A stretch of 64,000 bases of DNA. It comes from a virus. Position 1 is the stretch's first letter. The number at the start of each line of letters is the position of its first letter. A program made the position numbers and the translations under genes. This document shows, piece after piece, positions 16,744 through 24,682 of this stretch. Location of the stretch: positions 42,813 through 106,812 of IMG/VR virus record IMGVR_UViG_3300027836_000007. One strand, 5' to 3'. Below the pieces are notes generated by a model. It saw only the letters and a program-made list of their open reading frames with translations, did no database searches and was not told the origin of the DNA.

Positions 16744-18333
16744 ATGAGTAACGTGAATAAAATAGTGATAGTCGGTGGTGGTAGTGCTGGTTGGATGAGC
16801 GCAGCCACTCTGATTAAACATTTTCCAAATAAAGAAATTTATGTTATAGAAAGCCCCAATGTTCCCACTGTCGGTGTTGGTGAAAGCACTATTGGGCAAA
16901 TAAACGAATGGCTGTACGATCTTGATATCAAGGATGATGACTGGATGAAACAATGTGATGCCAGTTATAAGATGAGCATCAAGTTTACTAATTTCTATAA
17001 AGAAGATGCGGGTGCCTTTCACTATCCATTTGGTGTTCCAGTAGTTGAAGCCAAATTTTTTCCGTACGGAGTCAATGACTGGTATGTGAGGAAATCTGTT
17101 CATCCTGAGATACCGGTTTCTAATTTTGCGGACACATATTTCCCCGCAATGACATTAATTAATAAAAATAAAATTACCGACAATAAAAACAATGAAATAC
17201 CAGGCTGGAACTTTGATCGAGATGTGGCCTATCATTTTGATGCGGCAAAGTTCGGTGCTTGGCTGAGAGATTCGTATGCTGTTCCTAAAGGGGTAACACA
17301 TATACCTGCTGAAGTAACATCTATACAAACAAACAGCGAAGGTGTTGAACATCTTGTATTAGATAATGGCGATAAAGTTACTGCTGATTTATTTTTAGAC
17401 TGCACAGGATTTAAATCTATTATTTTAGATAAGACGATGAAGGTTCCTTTTGAAAGTTATAGTGATTTACTACCCAATAACAGTGCATGGGCTACACGTA
17501 TCCCATTTCAAGATAAAGAAAAAGAATTAGAACCGTTTACTAACTGTACTGCTATAGGTAATGGTTGGGTTTGGAATATTCCGCTATGGAGTCGAATTGG
17601 AACTGGATATGTTTACAGTGACGAATATATTTCAGACCAAGATGCATTAGAAGAATTTAAAGAATATTTACAAAAAGAAAGAGAAGTGCCAATTCCAAAA
17701 TCTGTCATTGACTCTTTAGAATTTAAAAATATTAAAATGCGTGTAGGAATACACAAAGAAATTTATCACAAAAATGTCTGTGGTATTGGGTTAGCTGCAG
17801 GGTTCATTGAACCATTAGAATCTAATGGTTTGTATACTGTTCACGAATTTTTATTAAAATTAGTTGCAATACTTAATAGAAATTCTGTAAGTCAATTTGA
17901 TAAAACTGCCTTTAATGAAGGATGTAGAGGAGATTTTAGAGCTTTTGCTGAATTCGTAGCCTTACACTATGCTATGAGTCACAGGGACCAAACTCCTTAT
18001 TGGCAGGCTGTGCAACATCGTGTATTTCCAAAAACTATGCCGTTGGGCGTATATGCTACATCTGGAATTGACAGTATAATACATAGAAAGTTTGTAAGCC
18101 ATTTATATGATATGGACATGGGCGGCACGTTGATGATAGCAACTGGCATGAACTTGTTTCCGTTTGACAGTAGTCTACTAAAAAGAACGCTGTTTAGAAA
18201 TTCTAATGCAGAATATCTGACCTACTTACAAGATGTTTGTTGGCATAAATGGGATGCTGACTTAGATCAAAGAAATGAATTTGCTGATTCTGCTCCAACA
18301 CTATATCAATATTTAAAAAGCAAATATGATTAA
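16744..18333 (+). CDS. Flavin-dependent tryptophan halogenase 3 (canonical motifs)
   Basis: A 529-aa halogenase with the full motif set: GGGSAGW at 11-17, GVGES at 44-48, Lys76 in YKMSIKF, WVWNIP at 275-280, and FIEPLES at 354-360 with Glu359 and Ser360 matching the PrnA Glu346/Ser347 pair. It is the copy most likely to be an active halogenase. It has its own strong SD (AGGAGA) and a 28-nt gap before it, unlike all others in the run, and its base use looks less AT-rich than the neighbouring oxygenases, so it may have joined separately. The known phage relative VirX1 iodinates diverse aromatic substrates. It overlaps the next gene by 8 nt. Confidence 0.87.
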   Translation: MSNVNKIVIVGGGSAGWMSAATLIKHFPNKEIYVIESPNVPTVGVGESTIGQINEWLYDLDIKDDDWMKQCDASYKMSIKFTNFYKEDAGAFHYPFGVPVVEAKFFPYGVNDWYVRKSVHPEIPVSNFADTYFPAMTLINKNKITDNKNNEIPGWNFDRDVAYHFDAAKFGAWLRDSYAVPKGVTHIPAEVTSIQTNSEGVEHLVLDNGDKVTADLFLDCTGFKSIILDKTMKVPFESYSDLLPNNSAWATRIPFQDKEKELEPFTNCTAIGNGWVWNIPLWSRIGTGYVYSDEYISDQDALEEFKEYLQKEREVPIPKSVIDSLEFKNIKMRVGIHKEIYHKNVCGIGLAAGFIEPLESNGLYTVHEFLLKLVAILNRNSVSQFDKTAFNEGCRGDFRAFAEFVALHYAMSHRDQTPYWQAVQHRVFPKTMPLGVYATSGIDSIIHRKFVSHLYDMDMGGTLMIATGMNLFPFDSSLLKRTLFRNSNAEYLTYLQDVCWHKWDADLDQRNEFADSAPTLYQYLKSKYD

Positions 18334-19087
18334 CTTTATTAAAGAGCTGTTTTCTAAAAAGAAAGAAATTATTACTTTTAGTTGCAAGGACTGGGCTATA
18401 CGAAAATATTCACCGGTTGAATTAGGGGAGCAAAAATTACCTCAGGAATATTTAGATTTACCTGTGGGGAAAATTTGCCCGTTTGAAAGAAAAAATCAAA
18501 GTTATCAACTTTCAGCAAGACAATGTCCGTCGATTAATTCTTTTTTAAAGTATGGATATGTTATCTCTGCTTGGTGCGATATAGAAATTAGTTTTGAAGA
18601 CGATCATGTGTACATCAAATATAGTAATTTAGATTATAATCACGATGTACACACAGAAAATCAATATCAAAAAATTATAGGTGATCAATTTGATGTTAGA
18701 CTAATTATAAAAATAAACAACCCGTGGCATATAAAAACCTTAGATGGATATAGTTGTTTCTGGATGCCAATTTACTATACAAATAAGAATTATCAAGCTA
18801 TTCCTGCTATAGTGGATACTGATTTGATGTTAAATGACTTACCAATTAATCTAGCATTTTTTGAAAAAAAATATACTTTGATAAAAATGGGAGAACCCTT
18901 AGTTAAAGTTATTCCTTTTCGTCGAGAGCCAATTGACGCTGTAAGCAAAAAATACGACTCTGCTGATGAAAATAGATTTTTAAATATCCTGGGATTAAAT
19001 GGACTTAGTAGATATAATTGGCGAGGGTTTATTACTGCAAAAAATAAGTTTAGTTTGGATAAAAAAGACTTAGACATTGAATCATGA
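18326..19087 (+). CDS. DUF6065-like protein B
   Basis: A 253-aa protein of unknown function. CPSINSFLKYGYVISAWCDIEI (residues 67 onward; landmarks CPS and WCDI) is followed by NNPWHIKTLDGYSCFWMP, AIPAIVDTDLML, INLAFF, and IKMGEPLVKVIPFRRE. The PWHIKT, VDTD and GEPLVKVIP signatures fit the DUF6065-like pattern better than protein A does. It directly follows the most canonical halogenase, while protein A directly precedes the degenerate one. The two are distant paralogues. It is translationally coupled on both sides. No catalytic residues can be assigned. Confidence 0.58.
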   Translation: MINFIKELFSKKKEIITFSCKDWAIRKYSPVELGEQKLPQEYLDLPVGKICPFERKNQSYQLSARQCPSINSFLKYGYVISAWCDIEISFEDDHVYIKYSNLDYNHDVHTENQYQKIIGDQFDVRLIIKINNPWHIKTLDGYSCFWMPIYYTNKNYQAIPAIVDTDLMLNDLPINLAFFEKKYTLIKMGEPLVKVIPFRREPIDAVSKKYDSADENRFLNILGLNGLSRYNWRGFITAKNKFSLDKKDLDIES

Positions 19088-19671
19088 TCAACTTGGAACC
19101 TATCAATCTTTGGCCTAGTTTAATACATAAATCTGTTTACCCTGGAGATTTGACAAATATTTCTAGTAAATTTTTGACACTCTTTAATGAAAATTCAAAT
19201 CATAATTTAGAAAAAAACGGTGGCAAGTCTACATACAGTACTGTAAACAACCTAATTACCGACCCAGTGTGCGGCAAACTAAAAGAATGGTTAATTCAAC
19301 AAAGTAAACTAGTTTGGGATTTATCTAATTTTGTTGATCGTCCAAGACGTGTGCATAGAAGTTGGGTAAACTTACATCCTCCAGGGGCATGGACTGATGA
19401 ACACGACCATGCAATGTGTCATCAAAACATTGTTGTTTATTTAAAACAACCTGAATTAGGTGGTAACATAATGTTTAAAGATCCTCTACAATACACATTT
19501 TCTGGATTTCCAAAAAATAATAAAAATGACTGGACAACATTGGAAGTTAAACAGAACGATGTAGTTTTTTTTCCTGGATTTTTACATCATAAAACAGAAA
19601 TTAACTCTAGTCAAGAAGATAGAATGGTTATGACTCTAACTATATCCGTGGATATATTTGCTGATGAATAA
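19084..19671 (+). CDS. 2OG-Fe(II) oxygenase 9
   Basis: A 195-aa PF13759-like oxygenase, the nearest relative of oxygenase 7 through the shared LEKNGG-x-STY motif at 42-51. SWVNLHPPGAWTDE leads to H107-D-H109, QNDVVFFPGFLHH carries distal H169, and R180 lies in EDRMVMTLTI. The metal set is three histidines plus the 2OG Arg. It lacks the coiled-coil tail of oxygenase 7. It begins in an ATGA overlap with the DUF6065-like gene. Confidence 0.82.
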   Translation: MINLEPINLWPSLIHKSVYPGDLTNISSKFLTLFNENSNHNLEKNGGKSTYSTVNNLITDPVCGKLKEWLIQQSKLVWDLSNFVDRPRRVHRSWVNLHPPGAWTDEHDHAMCHQNIVVYLKQPELGGNIMFKDPLQYTFSGFPKNNKNDWTTLEVKQNDVVFFPGFLHHKTEINSSQEDRMVMTLTISVDIFADE

Positions 19672-20254
19672 TTATAGAAACGTAACATTATTAGGAAAAA
19701 TTCCACTACTCACTAGTCAGTGGTCAGAATTCGATAACTATAAAAAAGACATCGTTGATCTTTGTTTAAAACTTGAAGTTCCTAATACGATAGAATCTAA
19801 TATAGCAGTTCATGCGAAATCAGATTTGTGGGAATCGTCTTTCGATTTTTTAGAAAAACAAACAGATATTAATAATTTAAAATTATGGCTGATACAGGAA
19901 TCTACTGAATTAATCAATAATTTTAACAATAGTAATTACAGAACAGTTATAACAGAAAGTTGGGCACATGTTACTAGGGCAAGTGGATATCATAAACCTC
20001 ATTATCACTGTGGCTCAACTTGGTCCGGCATTTTTTATGTTGCTGGTGAAACTAATAAAGGAGGAAGTAATAATTGGTACTTGCCTTATTACGTAGAAAG
20101 ACAGCCTGGGTTAGAATTTGCAGATAGTATGTACACTGTTAATTGCCAGCCCGGAACATTAGTGTTATTTCCCAGTATGCTACTTCATGATGCTGATGTG
20201 TATCAAGGAACCCAACCGAGGATAGTTATTTCTTTTAATTCCATATGCTTATAA
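19664..20254 (+). CDS. 2OG-Fe(II) oxygenase 10
   Basis: A 196-aa oxygenase starting at ATG 19664, which overlaps the previous stop by 8 nt; an in-frame TTG six bases earlier is less likely. SWAHVTRASGYHKP leads to H113-Y-H115, then SGIFYVAGET; GTLVLFPSMLLH carries distal H175, and R186 lies in QPRIVISFN. A longer loop (NWYLPYYVERQPGLEF) between strands may shape a distinct substrate pocket. It overlaps the last oxygenase by 10 nt. Confidence 0.82.
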   Translation: MNNYRNVTLLGKIPLLTSQWSEFDNYKKDIVDLCLKLEVPNTIESNIAVHAKSDLWESSFDFLEKQTDINNLKLWLIQESTELINNFNNSNYRTVITESWAHVTRASGYHKPHYHCGSTWSGIFYVAGETNKGGSNNWYLPYYVERQPGLEFADSMYTVNCQPGTLVLFPSMLLHDADVYQGTQPRIVISFNSICL

Positions 20255-20841
20255 TAGACGACGTTATTGTGTTAGACGATATTGTTCCTAAACAATATCA
20301 AGATTTGATAGAAACTCAAATGTTAGGTGACAATATACATTGGCACTACATGAGAGACATAACCTTTGATGTTGAAAAACTCAATGAGTTAAAGGTTACT
20401 GTTGCTAAACCTGCATTTGCTCACAAATTTTACGACAGGACTGCTGGGATTATTAGCCCTGGATATGGATTAGTATTGCCCATTGTGTACAATGCTTGCG
20501 AAAAAATTAAGTTTCATGTAAACGAAGTTATTGCCGCAAGGAGTTTTTTAACTATTCCCCTTCCAAATCTAGAAAGCGCCCTAGATCATCCGCATGTTGA
20601 TAGAGAAGTTTCTCACATAGTAGTTCTATATTATGTTACAGATTCTGACGGAGATACTGTGATATATGACAAAACTTTTAGAGATGTCTCTCCTGATCAT
20701 CTTAGAAAAGAAGATTTACAAATTTTTAAAAGTGTTACGCCTAAAAAGGGAAGAGCCATCGTATTTGATGGCTCTCGATATCACACTAGCACTAGGCCAA
20801 CTACTGGACACAGATGTGTAGTTAACTTTGGTGTATGGTAA
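20245..20841 (+). CDS. 2OG-Fe(II) oxygenase 11 (HxD type)
   Basis: A 198-aa oxygenase with DHPHVDRE giving H117-V-D119, then HIVVLYYVTDSDGDTVIYD; distal H180 lies in SRYHTS and R190 in TGHRCVVNFGV. This is a canonical 2-His-1-Asp triad with the DGDTxxY strand common in phage and marine bacterial oxygenases. It is the last gene of the plus-strand run. Its TAA touches the stop codon of the opposing fibre chaperone gene with no base between, so no intergenic terminator exists. Confidence 0.82.
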   Translation: MLIIDDVIVLDDIVPKQYQDLIETQMLGDNIHWHYMRDITFDVEKLNELKVTVAKPAFAHKFYDRTAGIISPGYGLVLPIVYNACEKIKFHVNEVIAARSFLTIPLPNLESALDHPHVDREVSHIVVLYYVTDSDGDTVIYDKTFRDVSPDHLRKEDLQIFKSVTPKKGRAIVFDGSRYHTSTRPTTGHRCVVNFGVW

Positions 20842-21237
20842 TTATGTTGGTGGAAGGTAATTTCCTGGATCGCCTTCTGCACCTGGCTTAGGCACCGCAC
20901 TTTTAACTGTTTCAATCGACTTAAACCATTGGCCAGTAGGCGATATAGTTCCTGTATCGCGAATCTCTTTAAACAACATATCTAATTGATCTCCCATTGG
21001 AGGATACGCTCTCATTCGTTGCATATAAAATGGCTCAACTGGATTTCCAAATTCGTCTCTAGAATGGGAGTGTGGGTCAGAAAATTCGCCAGTTTCCTCA
21101 CTATATCCCCAGCCAGTTTCACAGTTATCAGGGCAATCAACCCAGAAGAAATCTGTAGTTGTTTCAAAATCAGTTTCATCTGGTCCTAGTATCTGAGTTA
21201 CTTGCCAAAATCTTTTATCAATTAATGCTCTTTTCAT
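20842..21237 (-). CDS. Probable tail fibre assembly chaperone
   Basis: A 131-aa protein. The start at ATG 21237 (MKRALIDKRFWQV) follows the SD AGGAA and clears the upstream fibre stop at 21254; longer in-frame starts would run inside the fibre gene. The C-terminal motif YPPMGDQLDMLFKEI, then WFKSIETVKSAVPKP, is the typical YPxxGDQLDxLW signature of small phage fibre-assembly proteins. Its place as the last gene after three glycine-rich fibres fits that role: helping to fold or attach fibre tips. Which fibre it serves is unknown. Confidence 0.7.
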   Translation of the reverse strand: MKRALIDKRFWQVTQILGPDETDFETTTDFFWVDCPDNCETGWGYSEETGEFSDPHSHSRDEFGNPVEPFYMQRMRAYPPMGDQLDMLFKEIRDTGTISPTGQWFKSIETVKSAVPKPGAEGDPGNYLPPT

Positions 21238-21253
21238 GTTCCTAATTCCTATT

Positions 21254-22201
21254 TTATTTATACTCGTAGACGATACAAATTCCGCCCTTGCCATTTCTGC
21301 CGCCTTGGCTGTTGTGTGCCGGGTTAGTTGCTGTGCCGCCTGATCCAAAGGCTGCTACATCTTGCGGCTGCTGACCTCCATGTCCACTAGGTTGGCCGCC
21401 TCCAAAGAAACTTATTCCGCCATGTCCTGGAGCACCGTTACCGTTATACTGATCTTGATTATTATGGCCACCACCTCCACCACCCCATACATTTAGTTGC
21501 CCAGAAGATCCAAGGCCACCCAGGCCACCGTTATGTTGTATGTGAGCATTGGCGCCACCACCACCGGTAGCCGCTACAAATGCACCAAAACTAGTAGTGC
21601 CTCCGCCTGGGCTAAATCCAAAGTATACTCCGCCAGCGCCACCACCACCAACAGTAACCGTAACTGTAGTAATAGCTGTAGCATCTATTACTCTTTCAGC
21701 ATAACCGCCTGCGCCACCTGATTCAGCATACGCACGGCCGCCTCCTCCTCCTCCGCATACAATCACATGTAGTAATCTTACATCAGGACCAGATTTAGTA
21801 TAAGTACCAGGGCCTGTAAAAGTATAGACATTTTTTATTTTTTCGCCAGCTTTCAAAATGTTTTCTCGAGCTGCATAATTGGTCATTAATGTACCGTTGG
21901 CGGCTGTACTTTCAGGATCATCTGTTACATTTGAAATAGTTGTTCCGTTGACAACAATTGCTGTTCCCGTTGCTGCCAAAGGCGTTACGGTACCTACAGA
22001 CGTTACACTCATAGAACCGCCACTTATAGCAACGTTGTTTGAAGCCTGTTTTCCTAGTGTATCAATCACTTTGGTAACAACTGCTGAGGCATTTCCTTGA
22101 AACGCTTTACCGTCTTGTACATTAATTGCAAATTCTCCTGCTATTAAAGAACCAGGTACTTGCGTTGTTGTGTTAGAATTTTTAAATTTATATTTTGGCA
22201 T
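21254..22201 (-). CDS. Glycine-rich tail fibre/adhesin C
   Basis: A 315-aa fibre with three parts: an N-terminal segment typical of phage fibres (PGSLIAGEFAINVQDGK at about 16-32), a short linker, and from about residue 130 a glycine-rich domain with long Gly runs (GGGGGGR, GGGGAGG). Such domains in T-even-like phages (for example phage S16 gp38) form sandwiches of polyglycine II helices that present receptor-binding loops. It ends in ICIVYEYK. The non-glycine loop residues (HNNQDQYN, HGGQQPQD) differ between the three copies and probably set specificity. It is one of three tandem paralogues. Confidence 0.75.
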   Translation of the reverse strand: MPKYKFKNSNTTTQVPGSLIAGEFAINVQDGKAFQGNASAVVTKVIDTLGKQASNNVAISGGSMSVTSVGTVTPLAATGTAIVVNGTTISNVTDDPESTAANGTLMTNYAARENILKAGEKIKNVYTFTGPGTYTKSGPDVRLLHVIVCGGGGGGRAYAESGGAGGYAERVIDATAITTVTVTVGGGGAGGVYFGFSPGGGTTSFGAFVAATGGGGANAHIQHNGGLGGLGSSGQLNVWGGGGGGHNNQDQYNGNGAPGHGGISFFGGGQPSGHGGQQPQDVAAFGSGGTATNPAHNSQGGRNGKGGICIVYEYK

Positions 22202-22207
22202 AATTTT

Positions 22208-23713
22208 TTACCTTAGTTCATATACAATACAGATACCACCACGACCAACACTGCCTTCGCCACCTGACCCGCCGACTGATCCAGTACCGCCTGCGCCCGG
22301 TGCGCCATGGTCTGCTGGTCGAGAAGCACTATGATGACTATTTCTAGATCCTCCAAAGAAGCTGGAGCCTCCGCGACCCACAGCTGAATTACTAGGATTG
22401 TTTACACCATTATTGTGACCCATGCCGCCGCCGCCGTATGCATTTACATCGCCGTTTGAGCCGATACCGCCATGCCCTCCTATGTGACTACCGTGCTGGT
22501 TAGCACCATAACCGCCGCTAGCACTTAGATACGAGCCAAAACTAGTAGTGCCTCCATTGGCGCTAACTCCAAAATAGTTGCCACCGGCACCGCCGGTGCT
22601 TGAAACTGTCACAGTAATTGTTGAAATGCTGGCCGCGTCAAATGTTCTCTCAGCATAACCTCCAGAGCCGCCACTTTCTCCATAGCCGCGGCCACCGCCG
22701 CCGGCGCCAACACAGATAACTCTAATTCTTCTAACATCGGTGCCTGATTTGGTATAAGTAGAACTTGCGGTATATGTAAAAACATTCTTTACTAATCCTC
22801 GGGTGTTACTATCAATATATGTTTTTATTGCATTTTGTGTTGCAATGGTACTGGAAGAGGCATCAAGAGCTGTAGAAGTTGATACACTGGTAAATGCTTT
22901 ATTGCCGCCTCTAATCCACAGTCTTACATGAGAAAGATATACTGCTTCGTCCGCTGGGGCTTGTTCTACGTTGGAAAGATGTCTAGCTGAAAATGTTGAT
23001 GGAGTATGTGCATACCATCCGGTATCAATAATAAAATACCCATTGCCGCCAAGACCTTCTGGAGCACGACCTACGCCGCCCCATGGCGCTGTTGAATACC
23101 ATCTATTTCCGTGCCAATTTAAAGTTGTTCCTGAAGCAGTTGTAGCTATTACTGGATAGCTTGACGCACTTTTAGTAAAAGTAGTTCTCGAAACTTCTGC
23201 GCCACCGTTGTCTGTAGTGAATAACTGGTTAGTTTCGCCGTCAACGCTGTCTACTAAATGCCAAAATACTTGATATCGTACTTCAGTGTGCGCGGGGATT
23301 CCTGTTAGGTTCAATGTGTAACTTCTAGGCCCTGCGGTCCAGCCGTGAGCACTAATGTTGCCCAAGCCGCCAAATTCAGTCATAGTAGTTGTGGTTGCAT
23401 CGTTCCATACTGCTGTATTTCCTGCGGCATTGCCACCTTCATCATACCAAATTCTTTCTGCCGGTAATCCTAAAGATGTAAGATTCGCATTTGTTGTAGA
23501 AACTGTTGTTGCATCAATTGTTCCGCCAGTGATTGTTATAGCATTTGAATCTTGTCTTCCTAATGAATCACCAATTAATACCGGATTAAGTGAGGCATTT
23601 CCCATCCAAAGTTTAGAATCTGCAAGGTTTACAGCAAGTTCGCCTTGCTCTAAACTTCCAGCTGCCGGAACCGCCGAAGCAGTGGTTGATGTTTTAATTT
23701 TTATTTTAGGCAT
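22208..23713 (-). CDS. Glycine-rich tail fibre/adhesin B
   Basis: A 501-aa paralogue of the neighbouring fibres. The N-terminal AAGSLEQGELAVNLADSKLWMGN-type segment and the C-terminal Gly-rich domain (from about 335, with CVGAGGGGRGYGESGG) are shared. A ~190-residue insert in the middle (with WYDEGGNAAGNTAVWND, WHLVDSVDG and HGNRWYSTAPWGG) is missing from the other two and looks like a separate beta domain. A ~50-nt stretch is identical to the adjacent copy, pointing to recent duplication or gene conversion. It ends with ICIVYELR. Confidence 0.75.
   Translation of the reverse strand: MPKIKIKTSTTASAVPAAGSLEQGELAVNLADSKLWMGNASLNPVLIGDSLGRQDSNAITITGGTIDATTVSTTNANLTSLGLPAERIWYDEGGNAAGNTAVWNDATTTTMTEFGGLGNISAHGWTAGPRSYTLNLTGIPAHTEVRYQVFWHLVDSVDGETNQLFTTDNGGAEVSRTTFTKSASSYPVIATTASGTTLNWHGNRWYSTAPWGGVGRAPEGLGGNGYFIIDTGWYAHTPSTFSARHLSNVEQAPADEAVYLSHVRLWIRGGNKAFTSVSTSTALDASSSTIATQNAIKTYIDSNTRGLVKNVFTYTASSTYTKSGTDVRRIRVICVGAGGGGRGYGESGGSGGYAERTFDAASISTITVTVSSTGGAGGNYFGVSANGGTTSFGSYLSASGGYGANQHGSHIGGHGGIGSNGDVNAYGGGGMGHNNGVNNPSNSAVGRGGSSFFGGSRNSHHSASRPADHGAPGAGGTGSVGGSGGEGSVGRGGICIVYELR
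22674..22725. repeat. 52-nt direct repeat, copy in fibre B
   Basis: This stretch is identical, base for base by eye, to 24198-24249. It encodes the start of the glycine-rich domain (VICVGAGGGGRGYGES). It marks recent exchange between two tandem fibre genes. Confidence 0.75.
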
Positions 23714-23719
23714 AATATT

Positions 23720-24682
23720 TTATTTGTACTCGTAAACTACGCAAACGCCGCCTTGACCATCAAATCCTCTGTCATAGTTGTTGGCGCCGTTATTATAAAA
23801 ATTTGATCCTGTGCCGCCTGCGCCAAACGCACTGTTATCCTGCGATCTAGCAGTGTAGTGTACTCCTGGAGTAGACCCACCAAAGAAACTGTTTCCGCCA
23901 TGCCCTGGATTGTGATGACTTGATGTGTGGCAGTTAATGTGGCCACGGCCGCCGCCGCCGTGAAAGTTCAAATTACCGCCTGAGCCTATGCCGCCTTGGC
24001 CGCCGGTGTGGTCTTGATTGTTATTTGCGCCGGCACCGCCACTTGCTGAACAAAATCCGCCAAAACTAGTAGTCCCGCCGCTAGGGCTATAACCATAATA
24101 CACGCCACCGCCGCCACCGGTGCTTGAAACTGTCACAGTAACAGTAGTTATACTAGTGGCGTCTATCCATCTTTCTGTAAAGCCGCCGGCGCCGCCGCTT
24201 TCTCCATAGCCGCGGCCACCGCCGCCGGCGCCAACACAGATAACTCTAAGTTGTCTTACATCAGTGCCTGATTTAGTATAAGTGTTACTGCTGGTATATG
24301 TAAAAATATTCTTTAAAGATCCTCTTCCTAAATTAACATTTCCCTGCACAGCAAGTCTTGTTGGTAATGTAGTATTGCTAGAACCTAATCCGTCGGCGTT
24401 TGCAACAGCATTGATTGTGGCTCCACTGTTTAGTTGCAAGTTAGTTGTAGAAATCTGTGCAGGCACTGTTGCCCCAATACTAGTACCATTAATTGTTCCG
24501 CCAGTAATTGCCACAGAATTAGCAGCATTCCTTGCCGCAGTTCCAACTATTTTTACAACGCCGCCCGCAGTTCCAACAAACATATTACCATCGCCGGTGT
24601 TCATAGCAAGCTCGCCTACGTCTAAGCTGGCAGGTACTGCTCCTGGTGTAGTACTACTTTTTAGTTTAATTCTTAATGGCAT
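23720..24682 (-). CDS. Glycine-rich tail fibre/adhesin A
   Basis: A 320-aa fibre with the same plan as its two downstream neighbours: PASLDVGELAMNTGDGNMFVG near the N-terminus, a ~60-residue linker, and a Gly-rich C-terminal domain from about residue 145. Loops with HNCHTSSHH-like and NNQDHTGG content differ from the other copies. It ends in VCVVYEYK. Its ATG overlaps the stop of the preceding gene (TAATG). Three tandem versions may let virions carry mixed receptor specificities or act as a switching reservoir. Confidence 0.75.
   Translation of the reverse strand: MPLRIKLKSSTTPGAVPASLDVGELAMNTGDGNMFVGTAGGVVKIVGTAARNAANSVAITGGTINGTSIGATVPAQISTTNLQLNSGATINAVANADGLGSSNTTLPTRLAVQGNVNLGRGSLKNIFTYTSSNTYTKSGTDVRQLRVICVGAGGGGRGYGESGGAGGFTERWIDATSITTVTVTVSSTGGGGGVYYGYSPSGGTTSFGGFCSASGGAGANNNQDHTGGQGGIGSGGNLNFHGGGGRGHINCHTSSHHNPGHGGNSFFGGSTPGVHYTARSQDNSAFGAGGTGSNFYNNGANNYDRGFDGQGGVCVVYEYK
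24198..24249. repeat. 52-nt direct repeat, copy in fibre A
   Basis: The partner of 22674-22725, within the glycine-rich domain of fibre A. Confidence 0.75.

Noticed and set aside
21254-21262. TATAAATA late-promoter match just upstream of the fibre chaperone
   Set aside because: The bases are the Tyr-Lys-stop codons at the end of fibre C (YEYK), so the match is explained by coding constraint and lies inside an operon.
21254-24682. Collagen-like triple-helix domains in the glycine-rich fibres
   Set aside because: Glycines are frequent but do not follow a regular G-x-y period; the pattern fits polyglycine-rich fibre tips better.
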